From NCBI RefSeq assembly GCF_018861755.1, contig NZ_JAHLEF010000003.1, forward strand, positions 124,001-188,000: a DNA stretch of 64,000 nt. Reading direction: 5' to 3'. This DNA is from Clostridium sp. CF012 (GTDB lineage Bacteria > Bacillota > Clostridia > Clostridiales > Clostridiaceae). Below the pieces are notes generated by a model that saw nothing but the letters and a program-made list of their open reading frames with translations, had not been told where the DNA came from and searched no databases. This document shows positions 45,225 to 53,953 of the stretch, piece after piece (the first letter of the stretch is position 1; each line of letters starts with the position of its first letter). Both the position numbers and the translations under genes were made by a program.

Positions 45225-47291
45225 TTATAAACTTATATCTGTTATTTCATTTCTGTTAATTACATAATCCTTATTTGAATAATTTAGTTTTTCACCATTA
45301 TATGCAATTAATCTATTTAATTTATCATTGTTAAATCTCATGTATACGAATGTTGCATCAGAGCTCAAAGAATCAGTTGAGATACTATTGCACTTTTTGA
45401 ATAATAATCTCTCCATTAGCCCTTCTTTGTTTTTAATTACTATATTATAATAACCTCCACTATTACTAATATCAGCGCTTATATCATAATCATTAAAAAT
45501 CTTTTCTGGTATAAACAGATTTATGAACTTTATATTATTAACTGGAGCAATATTTTCCATACACATGGTTTTCATATTAATTTCACGAAATTTATCTGGC
45601 TCTTGGGTAGTCATTATGGCTCTTACATTAGTATTTTTATAATACCTCTTATACTCATTTGAACAAACTGACCAAACTTTCATCTTCGATGAACCATTTT
45701 TATATTCTACTAAATCCTTTTGTATTTCAATTGGAAAACAATCTGAGTGAAAATTATAAGTATATTTATGCTTCAATGAACTTTCCAGCTCATCTATCAT
45801 TATAATAAATCCACTATTAGTATAAATTACATGCCTTACAAATCTATTTAAGCTTAGACTTTTATCATATGTTTTCGCAGTCTCTCCTAAAATATAAGTA
45901 AAATTATCCTTATTATAAAAACATTCAATTTTTCCAACATCATCTATTTCTGATTTTTTCCAAACATCATTATTACCTTCATTCTCATATCCCTTGCCAT
46001 CAATGGTTATAACATTGTGTTCGCAGGCTCTAACTGTTCTGTTGTATCCCTCATCAATAGCTTGATAAGCATAATTATCAAATAGTATGAACGAATTGTT
46101 ATCCGGGTGTTGATGTGACAGTCCTCTAGTATTCCAGCCCCTTTCTTTAAAAATTTCCCAGGATCTTTTCCATTGTTTTTTACCACCTGGTGTTCCACAT
46201 TTAAAAGAAAGCATAGTCGCATCTTTATTCCAGCTACTTCTCATTGTAACTAAGCCTAAATCATCAAAATATTTAGTAAGTGGAAGTTCAGAAAATTCCT
46301 TTACCTTTACGCTGGGGTTATACCATAAGAATTCTAAAGCAGCTTCCGCAAGTATTCCGGGGCTAATCCCACTTTCATACTGTTCCCTAAACATATGTTT
46401 TTTTACTTCATCGGCTAAGTTTTGAGCGTAGCCATCGTTATATTCTGATGCAAATTTATAAAACATTGCACTTGAACTGGCACTTCTTCTATCATGGCAA
46501 TCTCCAAAATTCATAGTCTCCTCTAAATTTGGAGCGCATTGATACAATCTATAATAGAATGTATTCTTTAAAAAACTACTACTTTTAAAGTAGTCTATAC
46601 CCTCAGATGTTTTTAAAAGATGTGCATAGTTTAAAAGCCATAAAACACCATATCGCCAATACACAACCCCTTCATAATCACTACCATCGTCTGCAAGAAA
46701 ATTAAATACCTTTTCAAAATTTTCTTTAGCCTCATTTATCCATTTTACAGAGTCTACATATTCATTTTTTAATGCATAACCTGCAGCAGCTAAGCCTGTT
46801 AAATTAATCCAATTATGATTCTGCCAATACTCAGTAGACCAACCATTGCCCTCATTATTAATTTTATAATCATATATTCTTTCTGCTTGAAGAATTAACT
46901 TATCCTTAAATCTACTTCTTTCTTCTGTACTAAGTATATCTTTTAACCAATCATAGGATAAACTTAACCCAAATAATAGCCAGGAAGCACTTAAATCTAC
47001 ATCTACCAAATGAGCATTCCCCCAATGGGGGTAGTCTACAGCTGTAAATATCCATCTTTTAGCTTCATCCAGATATTGCTTTTGTTTCGTAAGAATATAC
47101 AATAAGCTTAGATTAATGGCAGCAATGCCCATATAAGTTGTACTTTTTTTAGGATGTTCTTTACTTAATATTTCATTTTTGTAGCTATTACACTGTTCGC
47201 AAAGCCTTAAAAACTGTTCTCTTCTAACATCCTTTACTTCATCTTTATAACTCTTTATATCTCTATCTAAAAAAAGATACTTATCTCGCAT
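45225..47291 (-). CDS. Heparinase II/III-family polysaccharide lyase 2 (exo-oligouronide lyase-like)
   Basis: A 688-residue cytosolic lyase. Alpha/alpha toroid with the catalytic-region phrase EYWQNHNWINLTGLAAAGYAL near residue 155, and a beta-sandwich with SHQHPDNNSFILFDNYAYQ near residue 390 followed by ACEHNVITIDG. This layout resembles PL15/PL17-type exolytic alginate lyases. It would release unsaturated monouronates that KdgF then opens. AAGGGTG is 6 nt before the ATG; a GTG three codons earlier overlaps the SD. Adjacent to the solute-binding protein gene, so import and cleavage are co-expressed. Confidence 0.82.
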   Translation of the reverse strand: MRDKYLFLDRDIKSYKDEVKDVRREQFLRLCEQCNSYKNEILSKEHPKKSTTYMGIAAINLSLLYILTKQKQYLDEAKRWIFTAVDYPHWGNAHLVDVDLSASWLLFGLSLSYDWLKDILSTEERSRFKDKLILQAERIYDYKINNEGNGWSTEYWQNHNWINLTGLAAAGYALKNEYVDSVKWINEAKENFEKVFNFLADDGSDYEGVVYWRYGVLWLLNYAHLLKTSEGIDYFKSSSFLKNTFYYRLYQCAPNLEETMNFGDCHDRRSASSSAMFYKFASEYNDGYAQNLADEVKKHMFREQYESGISPGILAEAALEFLWYNPSVKVKEFSELPLTKYFDDLGLVTMRSSWNKDATMLSFKCGTPGGKKQWKRSWEIFKERGWNTRGLSHQHPDNNSFILFDNYAYQAIDEGYNRTVRACEHNVITIDGKGYENEGNNDVWKKSEIDDVGKIECFYNKDNFTYILGETAKTYDKSLSLNRFVRHVIYTNSGFIIMIDELESSLKHKYTYNFHSDCFPIEIQKDLVEYKNGSSKMKVWSVCSNEYKRYYKNTNVRAIMTTQEPDKFREINMKTMCMENIAPVNNIKFINLFIPEKIFNDYDISADISNSGGYYNIVIKNKEGLMERLLFKKCNSISTDSLSSDATFVYMRFNNDKLNRLIAYNGEKLNYSNKDYVINRNEITDISL

Positions 47292-47322
47292 TGCTGTCAC
47301 CCTTTCATTCTTTTATTTATCG

Positions 47323-48918
47323 TTATTTCATGGTTTTATAACGGTTGTATGCTGATGTATATGCTTTAACTAGATCATCCGCTCCTTGTATCTTAGCTTG
47401 TTTTACATAAGAATCCCAGTTCTTATTTATATCTAGCTGTCCGGTTATCATCTTTTGAACCTGTTCATCTAAATAGCCATTTAATGTAGGAACCACTTTA
47501 TCGTATGTTGCTTTCTCTTCAGTACTAAGCTGCATAACTGGCGTTGTATTTTTTATTATTGCATCATGGTATGACTTAGTAGCTGCCTTACCTATAGAAT
47601 TTGTCCATTGTGCTTCATAATCATATGTCATTGGATAACCAATTGGATATTGAGCTCCTTGAGTTTCCCATAAATAATTATTAACTCCTGTTTGTTTTAA
47701 AACTTCATCTGTAAATGTTGGCTTACCATTCTTCATTGTCCATGTTTGTCCTTCAACTCCAAAATTAGATACATTTTTGCCTTCTGGTGAGAAGAAGTAA
47801 TCTATAAATTTAAGAGCAGCTTTTGTATTTTTACAATTAGCTGATACAGCCCATCCATCAGGTTTTACTGGCATTCTTTGAGCTTCCTCAAAACTCTTTC
47901 CATTATAAGTTGGTGGTAGAATTGCTTCAAACTTGAAATCTGGTACTGCTTTCTTTAATTCAGCATTATCATTATATGATGAGGTTGATGCAATCCATTC
48001 ATGAGTCATCCCACCTACATTAGATTTTGTTAATAAAGTTGGTCTTGCAGTATTATCTTTTCTTGTAGCAAATTCTGGGTCAATCAATCCTTCTGAATAC
48101 CATCTGTTCATATTTATTAATGCATTTTTGAAATCATCTGATAACCACGCATGATACATATTATCCTTACTATCTAGTACGACTCTTTCTGTAAAGCTGT
48201 CATTTCCATATACGCGAGCACCCCAAAGATTTAAGAGTCTGATAGTTTCATACATTTTATCATTAAAATATGGTATTTCATCTTTCTTACCATTTCCGTT
48301 AGGATCTCCGTTCTTGAAAGCAAGTAGGACTTTTTCTAATTCTTCAATTGTTTTTGGAGTTTGCAGGTTTAATTTTGCTAACCAATCTGTCCTTATAAAA
48401 TACCCCCTAGAAACTAATGATGTCGGATCAGGAACATATGGTATGTAGTATATTTTTCCGTCTGCAGCAGTTATGCTTTTCTTTACTTTCGGATTTGCAT
48501 CAAGGAATTTCTTTAGATTAGGAGCATCCTTATCAATTAAATCATTTAAAGGAAGAAACGCACCCTGTTGTCCATATTTTATCATTTCAGGTGCAAGACT
48601 ATTTCCTCCATATATATCAGCTGGGAATTTCTGAGTTGCCTGAAGTTGAAATTCATTTAGTGAATTTGTTCCTACAGGATTAGCTACATCCGTAATTTTA
48701 ATTCCGGTTTTCTCAGATGCGAATGCAAATACAGGTTTCAACTTACCTTCTTTATCTGATAGGGTATACTTATTATTGGCATGGTAATGCATTTTTAATT
48801 CCGCATTAACCATTGAAGCATCATCTGTAACCTTTTTATCAGTTTTTGAGCAACCTGAAAAAATTAATGTTGAAGTGAATAGTACCAGTAATAGACTTAA
48901 CATTTTTTTATTTTTCAT
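47323..48918 (-). CDS. ABC sugar transporter solute-binding lipoprotein
   Basis: A 531-residue lipoprotein of the LplA group. Signal with lipobox LIFSGC puts the lipidated Cys near residue 23; the rest is a type 1 extracellular solute-binding fold, with GDPNGNGKKDEIPYF near residue 195, a calcium-loop-like stretch common in this group. It captures oligo-uronides at the surface for the two permeases upstream. GGGGGG is the SD. No ATPase gene is in the locus; as usual for this class a shared MsmX-type ATPase elsewhere is needed. Confidence 0.92.
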   Translation of the reverse strand: MKNKKMLSLLLVLFTSTLIFSGCSKTDKKVTDDASMVNAELKMHYHANNKYTLSDKEGKLKPVFAFASEKTGIKITDVANPVGTNSLNEFQLQATQKFPADIYGGNSLAPEMIKYGQQGAFLPLNDLIDKDAPNLKKFLDANPKVKKSITAADGKIYYIPYVPDPTSLVSRGYFIRTDWLAKLNLQTPKTIEELEKVLLAFKNGDPNGNGKKDEIPYFNDKMYETIRLLNLWGARVYGNDSFTERVVLDSKDNMYHAWLSDDFKNALINMNRWYSEGLIDPEFATRKDNTARPTLLTKSNVGGMTHEWIASTSSYNDNAELKKAVPDFKFEAILPPTYNGKSFEEAQRMPVKPDGWAVSANCKNTKAALKFIDYFFSPEGKNVSNFGVEGQTWTMKNGKPTFTDEVLKQTGVNNYLWETQGAQYPIGYPMTYDYEAQWTNSIGKAATKSYHDAIIKNTTPVMQLSTEEKATYDKVVPTLNGYLDEQVQKMITGQLDINKNWDSYVKQAKIQGADDLVKAYTSAYNRYKTMK

Positions 48919-49017
48919 ATTTTTCCCCCCGAATATTATTTTTAATAATTTATATTACATTGACTATCCTTCAAATGAATTGCTAGTCAAAATTAAATTA
49001 TTCATGCTTTTATGTCC

Positions 49018-49914
49018 TTATTCTTTTACTCCACCAACGAGTATCCCTTTGCTGAAATGCTTCTGTATATATGGGTAAACCAAGACAATTGGAATTATTG
49101 AACAAATAACAATAGCGTATGTTAATGTTGTAAATGAGTATGAACCAGATGCAATAGTTCTGGCATTATCGGCCACAAGCACACTATCAATTATCTTTTG
49201 TTTTAAATAAACCTGTAGAGGAACTTTGTCTTGTTGTTTTAATAGAACAGAAGCCCAGAACCATCCATTCCATCTATCAATGGCATAATATAACCATACC
49301 GTTGTAATGGCAGGTCTTGAAACCGGAATGAATATCCTATAGAGTATCTGAAAATCATTAGCCCCATCAATATTGGCAGCTTCTTCAAGTTCATCCGGTA
49401 TACTTTCAAAATAATTTCTCAACAATAAAATATTAAATGCATGTACACCAAATTCGAAAATTATCATCCACCTACTGTTATCTGCACCTAGACTCCTATA
49501 GTTCAGGTACAAAGGAATGAACCCAACATTAAACCAAATAGTTATTGCCAATAGCAAATTAAACTGTTTCCTGAATTTAAACCTCTTTCTTGACAAAACA
49601 TATGCAGCACTAATAGACACAAACATACTAAATATAGTTCCTACAATCGTGTAAAAAAAAGTATTGCCATAAGCTGCCCAAAACCACTTATCTGCTAATA
49701 CTGCTTTATATGCATCTAATGTAAATCCAATTGGTGCGAGCACCACCTTACCTGCATCCACAGCACTTCCACGACTAACAGATGCTGATAATACATATAC
49801 CAAAGGATAAATAGAGCAAATTGCTATAACAGCAAGCAACATATAATTAATAACCTTAAATGTTTTTTCACCTTTAGATACTATTTCTAATCTCTCCTGC
49901 TTTTTCTTAAACAT
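49018..49914 (-). CDS. ABC sugar transporter permease, LplC type
   Basis: A 298-residue inner-membrane permease with six helices and the EAA loop EEAANIDGANDFQILYRIFIP near residue 190, which contacts the ATPase. The ending FSKGILVGGVKE is typical of the LplC/YtcP group. I start at the ATG at 49914, 7 nt after AAGGAG; the in-frame GTG at 49932 lies before the SD. The stop of LplB is 11 nt upstream. Confidence 0.93.
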   Translation of the reverse strand: MFKKKQERLEIVSKGEKTFKVINYMLLAVIAICSIYPLVYVLSASVSRGSAVDAGKVVLAPIGFTLDAYKAVLADKWFWAAYGNTFFYTIVGTIFSMFVSISAAYVLSRKRFKFRKQFNLLLAITIWFNVGFIPLYLNYRSLGADNSRWMIIFEFGVHAFNILLLRNYFESIPDELEEAANIDGANDFQILYRIFIPVSRPAITTVWLYYAIDRWNGWFWASVLLKQQDKVPLQVYLKQKIIDSVLVADNARTIASGSYSFTTLTYAIVICSIIPIVLVYPYIQKHFSKGILVGGVKE

Positions 49915-49925
49915 ATCATATCTCC

Positions 49926-50864
49926 TTACCACAATGATGTTTGTGTCAATTTTTTAGATATCTTGTTCGCCGCTATTACCAGGCAAAACCCTATGATAGA
50001 ATTTATTAGACTTGCTGCAGTTGATAATCCGTAGTTTACATTTTCCATACCTAACCTATATGTATATGTGCTTAAAATATCTGCTGTGCTATAAATCATA
50101 GGGTTGTACAATAATAAAACCTTTTCATACCCTATACTCAAAATGTGTCCTATTCTGATAATTAACATTATAACAATTGTAGGAGTTATTCCTGGCAAAC
50201 TTACATGAATAATTTGTTTTAGTTTATTAGCCCCATCTATCTTTGCAGCTTCATACAGTGTCGGAGATACCCCACAAAGTGCAGCAAAGTAAATTATCGA
50301 ATCAAACCCACAGCTTTTCCATACCCCAGAGGAGATATATATTAACCTAAAATATTTAGGAATTAACATAAACTGTATTTGACTATATTCAATACCAAAG
50401 ATGTGAAAAAAATTACCGATTAGTACATTTACTATTCCTGTATTCAGTGCTAAGAAAGATATAACTAAACTTGCTACTACTACTTCTGATATAAAATAAG
50501 GCAAATAAGTAACTGTTTGTACAAATTTTCTATAATTTGAATTCTTAACTTCATTAAATAATAAAGCTAATATTATAGGTATAGGGAAAGCGAATACTAT
50601 ACCGTATAAACTAATAATCAAAGTATTTTTAAATGCTCTCCAGAAATATATGGATGACGGACCAGACATTAAATCCTTGAAATTATCAAGTCCAACAAAA
50701 TCGCTATGTAAGATTCCTTTAAATGGACTATAATTTTCAAATGCAATTGCGATACCCCATAGTGGTTTAATAAAATACAATAGAAGCCATATTGTTAACG
50801 GTAAAATCAGCACATACAATTGCCAGTTATTTTTTAGCTCGTTAGAAAAATTATTTTTCTTCAT
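49926..50864 (-). CDS. ABC sugar transporter permease, LplB type
   Basis: A 312-residue permease with six helices and the EAA loop YEAAKIDGANKLKQIIHVSLP near residue 210; it forms the heterodimer with the LplC-type gene after it. First gene of the transcript that starts at the promoter at 50932-50960, with the operator-like palindrome between promoter and gene. AGAGGTGTG precedes the ATG. The order LplB-LplC-binding protein-lyases-kdgF suggests one long leftward operon. Confidence 0.93.
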   Translation of the reverse strand: MKKNNFSNELKNNWQLYVLILPLTIWLLLYFIKPLWGIAIAFENYSPFKGILHSDFVGLDNFKDLMSGPSSIYFWRAFKNTLIISLYGIVFAFPIPIILALLFNEVKNSNYRKFVQTVTYLPYFISEVVVASLVISFLALNTGIVNVLIGNFFHIFGIEYSQIQFMLIPKYFRLIYISSGVWKSCGFDSIIYFAALCGVSPTLYEAAKIDGANKLKQIIHVSLPGITPTIVIMLIIRIGHILSIGYEKVLLLYNPMIYSTADILSTYTYRLGMENVNYGLSTAASLINSIIGFCLVIAANKISKKLTQTSLW

Positions 50865-50894
50865 ATCACACCTCTTTACTTATTAAGTATATCG

Positions 50895-50921
50895 TTTACA
50901 TATGTGAATTCAATTCACAAT
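50895..50921 (-). promoter_or_regulatory. Polyuronate operator-like site B
   Basis: Core TGTGAATT-C-AATTCACA (50903-50919) is a perfect 17-bp palindrome, preceded by the half-site TTTACATA. It lies just downstream of the -10 box of the importer promoter, where a bound repressor would block transcription. Confidence 0.8.
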
Positions 50922-50931
50922 TTCTAATTTA

Positions 50932-50960
50932 ATTATATGACCATTATATTTCTTTGTCAA
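50932..50960 (-). promoter_or_regulatory. Consensus sigma-A promoter of the importer/lyase operon
   Basis: Leftward TTGACA (50960-50955), 17-nt spacer, TATAAT (50937-50932): a perfect match to the consensus, so strong repression is to be expected. The surrounding sequence is closely similar to 54912-54940. Confidence 0.88.
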
Positions 50961-51012
50961 GGATGTTAACAGTAATTAGAAACAATATTTTTTATCCATA
51001 TGTATAGCCAAA

Positions 51013-51032
51013 TTAAAGCATTGACTATTATG
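51013..51032 (-). terminator. Weak hairpin after the AEC carrier gene
   Basis: Leftward AAAGCAT and ATGCTTT are separated by about 8 nt, followed by AATTT. Could end the kdgK-AEC transcript before the next promoter; weak T-tract. Confidence 0.35.
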
Positions 51033-51086
51033 CTTTTTATAGGTTTTGCAACTCAAAATCAACCCCATTGGACAAAACATAGTACT

Positions 51087-52019
51087 TTACAATACTGCCA
51101 TTAGAATTGGTATTACCATCAGGGTGCTTATAGTCGTAATCGCTATCATTAAGGCAGCAAAATCGTAATCGGAATCATAGGCCTTTGCAATTACTGCAGA
51201 ATTAGCCATGACAGGCATAGCCGCCTGTATAATAAAAACAGAACCCATAAGATGCGGTATATTAAACATAGGTACCATCAGCATTACTATCACTGGAGAA
51301 ATTATAAATCTACCTATTAATATCCAAACTATATCTAAGCTGAGCTTTACAGATTTCAAATCTACTAAGTAAATAGATGCGCCAATAAAAAACATGGATA
51401 AGGGCGTTGTAAGATTTCCCAAGTATTTACTCGTTTCCATGATAAATGATGGTAATTTAATATTTAATAACAACATCACCATTCCAACAAGAAACCCCAT
51501 TAAAGGTGGAGACAATAGCTTTTTCATAAAATCAATTGAAAACAGTTTTAAATCTTTTTTATTTCCATCCTTAGCTATTTCATATACACCTAAAGTCCAA
51601 AAGAACGCAGAATTAGCTATGTAATAAAGCAGCACATAGGGTACACTCTTTTCTCCAAATAACGCCAAATTAACTGGAAGTCCCATAAATATGGTATTTG
51701 AATTAAAAAACATGGATACAAAGAGACCCCTTCTATTAGCCTTAACTTTTGCAATCTTAGCAAATAGTTTGGCAATAATAAAGCAACTACATATGGTTAA
51801 AAAAGGAACTAATAAGCCACCTGAATCAGCTATAAGCTTCTGTTTTGTAAAATTGCTCAGAATTGTATTCAACATCATCATTGGAAGTGAGATGTTGATA
51901 ACAATGGTTGTTATTAACTTAATTGCCTTTTCGTCAAGTAGCTTTTTATATGCTAAAAAATAGCCTATCATAATCATTATGATTATACTTAATACACTTT
52001 GAATTGCTGCAAAAAACAT
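51087..52019 (-). CDS. AEC-family (auxin efflux carrier-like) transporter
   Basis: A 310-residue membrane protein with ten predicted helices and the family phrases ISLPMMMLNTIL near residue 45 and MFFNSNTIFMGLPVN near 107. AEC proteins move organic acids. In this locus it may carry a uronate, KDG or pyruvate-type acid. The ATG at 52019 has GAGGAG 8 nt upstream; an in-frame TTG five codons earlier has none. It follows the KDG kinase gene and the kinase relict. Confidence 0.88.
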   Translation of the reverse strand: MFFAAIQSVLSIIIMIMIGYFLAYKKLLDEKAIKLITTIVINISLPMMMLNTILSNFTKQKLIADSGGLLVPFLTICSCFIIAKLFAKIAKVKANRRGLFVSMFFNSNTIFMGLPVNLALFGEKSVPYVLLYYIANSAFFWTLGVYEIAKDGNKKDLKLFSIDFMKKLLSPPLMGFLVGMVMLLLNIKLPSFIMETSKYLGNLTTPLSMFFIGASIYLVDLKSVKLSLDIVWILIGRFIISPVIVMLMVPMFNIPHLMGSVFIIQAAMPVMANSAVIAKAYDSDYDFAALMIAITTISTLMVIPILMAVL

Positions 52020-52046
52020 ATAAAATCTCCTCAAACTTAAATTATT

Positions 52047-52197
52047 TTAATCTAATTTGTTTAACATTCCTGAAAGAAAACCTGCAGCAAATCCGTCTCC
52101 TGCAAGAGATTTATTGAAATTCTGAACGTATCTTAAGGGCCCTGAAGAATTCTGGTCCAAATAAAACCATAGACTCCCCAAAGGTTACTACATCCAT
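52047..52197 (-). pseudogene. Collapsed PfkB-family (KDG kinase-like) gene
   Basis: The gap between kdgK and the AEC gene encodes both ends of a second sugar kinase. It starts MDVVTFGESMVLFGPE, then a shift of frame near 52145 leads to GPLRYVQNFNKSLAG. That runs straight into GDGFAAGFLSGML, which is the C-terminal ATP-site motif of PfkB kinases, and ends after about 50 codons. About 250 residues between the two are missing. The join reads GCAGGAG, a sequence that normally would occur at both places (SLAGxE and GAGDG), consistent with a deletion between short repeats. Confidence 0.8.
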
Positions 52198-52199
52198 AA

Positions 52200-53222
52200 T
52201 TATCTTTGCACCCTTCCTGACGCATCCCCATTCATAAGCGTTTCTACTTCGCCTTTAGACACAAGGTTGAAATCTCCCTCTACAGTATGCTTGAGGCATG
52301 AAGCAGCCACTGCATATTCAAGTGAATCTTGATGTGAAAGACCAGAGGTTAAACCATATATAAGTCCTGCTCCAAAGGAATCTCCGCCACCAACTCTATC
52401 TACTATGTGCATTTTATACTTTTTCGAGCTATAAAACTCTGTTCCATCATAAAGCATTGCGGACCATCCATTGTCGCTTGCTGAAAAGCTTTCTCTAAGT
52501 GTAATTGCAACATACTTTAATCCAAACCTCTCTGTAAGCTTTGTTGCAACACTTTTATATCCCTCATCATTTAAGGTTCCACCTGTAATATCTGTGTTCT
52601 CTGCACTAATTCCAAAGACCTTTTCAGCGTCTTCTTCATTTGCTATAACTACATCACAATACTTTACGATTTCTCCCATAACCTTGCCTGCTTTTTCGCT
52701 ACTCCATAGTTTTTTTCTGAAATTTAAGTCTACACTTACTGTTACTCCAGCTTCTTTAGCGGCTTTAACTGCATCTAAAGTAATGGCAGCACATTCATCT
52801 GAAAGCGCAGGAGTTATTCCTGTAAAATGGAACCACTCTGCACCCTTAAAAATCTCTTTCCAATTAAAATCTTCTCTTTTCGCCTCTGCAATAGCTGAGT
52901 AAGCTCTGTCATAAATCACTTTAGAAGGTCTCTGAGAAGCACCTTTTTCACAGTAATAAATGCCTACGCGATCCCCACCTCTTATTATCATGTTAGTATT
53001 TACACCATATTTTCTAAGCTCGTTTACTGCTGCTTGTCCGATTTCGTGCCTCGGAAGTTTTGTTACAAAATAGGCTTCCTTGCCATAGTTTGCAAGTGAC
53101 ACAGCCACATTTGCTTCCCCTCCACCATAAACAACTCCAAACTCTTTTGCTTGTGCAAATCTTTCAAAACCATCTGGTGCAAGTCTAAGCATTATTTCAC
53201 CAAAAGTTATAATTTTACCCAT
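52200..53222 (-). CDS. kdgK: 2-keto-3-deoxygluconate kinase (PfkB family)
   Basis: A 340-residue ribokinase-fold enzyme that phosphorylates KDG to KDPG. N-terminal glycine motif YGGGEANVAVSLANYG near residue 33 and C-terminal ATP/anion-hole motif DRVGGGDSFGAGLIYGL near residue 283, with the catalytic Asp in GGDSFG. The ATG at 53222 follows GAGAGGAG, which lies in the last codons of eda; the gap between the genes is 1 nt. Substrate is deduced from its pairing with eda and kdgF. Confidence 0.9.
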   Translation of the reverse strand: MGKIITFGEIMLRLAPDGFERFAQAKEFGVVYGGGEANVAVSLANYGKEAYFVTKLPRHEIGQAAVNELRKYGVNTNMIIRGGDRVGIYYCEKGASQRPSKVIYDRAYSAIAEAKREDFNWKEIFKGAEWFHFTGITPALSDECAAITLDAVKAAKEAGVTVSVDLNFRKKLWSSEKAGKVMGEIVKYCDVVIANEEDAEKVFGISAENTDITGGTLNDEGYKSVATKLTERFGLKYVAITLRESFSASDNGWSAMLYDGTEFYSSKKYKMHIVDRVGGGDSFGAGLIYGLTSGLSHQDSLEYAVAASCLKHTVEGDFNLVSKGEVETLMNGDASGRVQR

Positions 53223-53223
53223 G

Positions 53224-53874
53224 TTATTTCTCCTCTCTTGCTTTTCTAACTGCGCAAACAAACTTAGCAGCAGTTTCAGTTACTAATTCATAATTCCCAG
53301 TCTTTGCTCCCTTTGTCAAATCCCCACCAGTTCCTACGGCTATCGCACCGGCCTTAATCCAATCCTTAATATTATCTAGGGATACTCCTCCTGTTGGCAT
53401 AAAGTTAGCTTGTGGAAGAGGACCTTTAAATGAACTGATAATTGATGGTCCAAAAGCATTCCCTGGGAAAACCTTAATAATTTCAACGCCGAGCTCCAAG
53501 GCTTCTACGGCTTCTTTCACTGTCATTACACCTGGCATTACTGCTATTCTATATCTATTGCATAACTTTACAGTTTCTGGATTTAAGCTTGGACTTACTA
53601 TATACTTTGCACCAGCTAAAATACAAGCTCTTGCTGTTTCAGGATCAAGAACAGTTCCTGCTCCAATAAGTACTTCTTCATCACCTTTATATATTTCAGA
53701 CAATTCTTTGATTATATCTACTGCACCTGGTACTGTCATTGTAATTTCAAGTGCTTTAATTCCACCTTTTTTAACTGCCTCTACAATTTTTACACCTTCT
53801 TCTTTTGAAGTTGCTCTAATAACTGCTACTATTCCATATTCACTTATTTTTTGAATTATCTTTAATCTTTTCAT
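53224..53874 (-). CDS. eda: KDPG aldolase
   Basis: A 216-residue class I aldolase that splits KDPG to pyruvate and glyceraldehyde-3-phosphate. Seen: VAVIRATSKEEG (Arg), LEITMTVPGAV (catalytic Glu), IGAGTVLDPETA, the Schiff-base Lys in VEIIKVFPGN near residue 135, and the phosphate loop MPTGGVS. AAGAGGTG precedes the ATG. The preceding SDR gene is separated by a perfect terminator, so eda-kdgK may be expressed less than the SDR. Confidence 0.93.
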   Translation of the reverse strand: MKRLKIIQKISEYGIVAVIRATSKEEGVKIVEAVKKGGIKALEITMTVPGAVDIIKELSEIYKGDEEVLIGAGTVLDPETARACILAGAKYIVSPSLNPETVKLCNRYRIAVMPGVMTVKEAVEALELGVEIIKVFPGNAFGPSIISSFKGPLPQANFMPTGGVSLDNIKDWIKAGAIAVGTGGDLTKGAKTGNYELVTETAAKFVCAVRKAREEK

Positions 53875-53903
53875 AATTTACACCTCTTACGTTAGATTTC
53901 TAT

Positions 53904-53950
53904 GTAAAAAACTCTTCATATAAGAATCTACATACTTATATGAAGAGTTT
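53904..53950 (-). terminator. Perfect terminator inside the SDR-eda-kdgK gene run
   Basis: AAACTCTTCATATAAG (53909-53924) and CTTATATGAAGAGTTT (53935-53950) form a 16-bp stem, with TTTTTT on the leftward side. It begins 4 bp after the SDR stop and ends 30 bp before eda, leaving little room for a separate eda promoter. Confidence 0.85.
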
Positions 53951-53953
53951 GCT

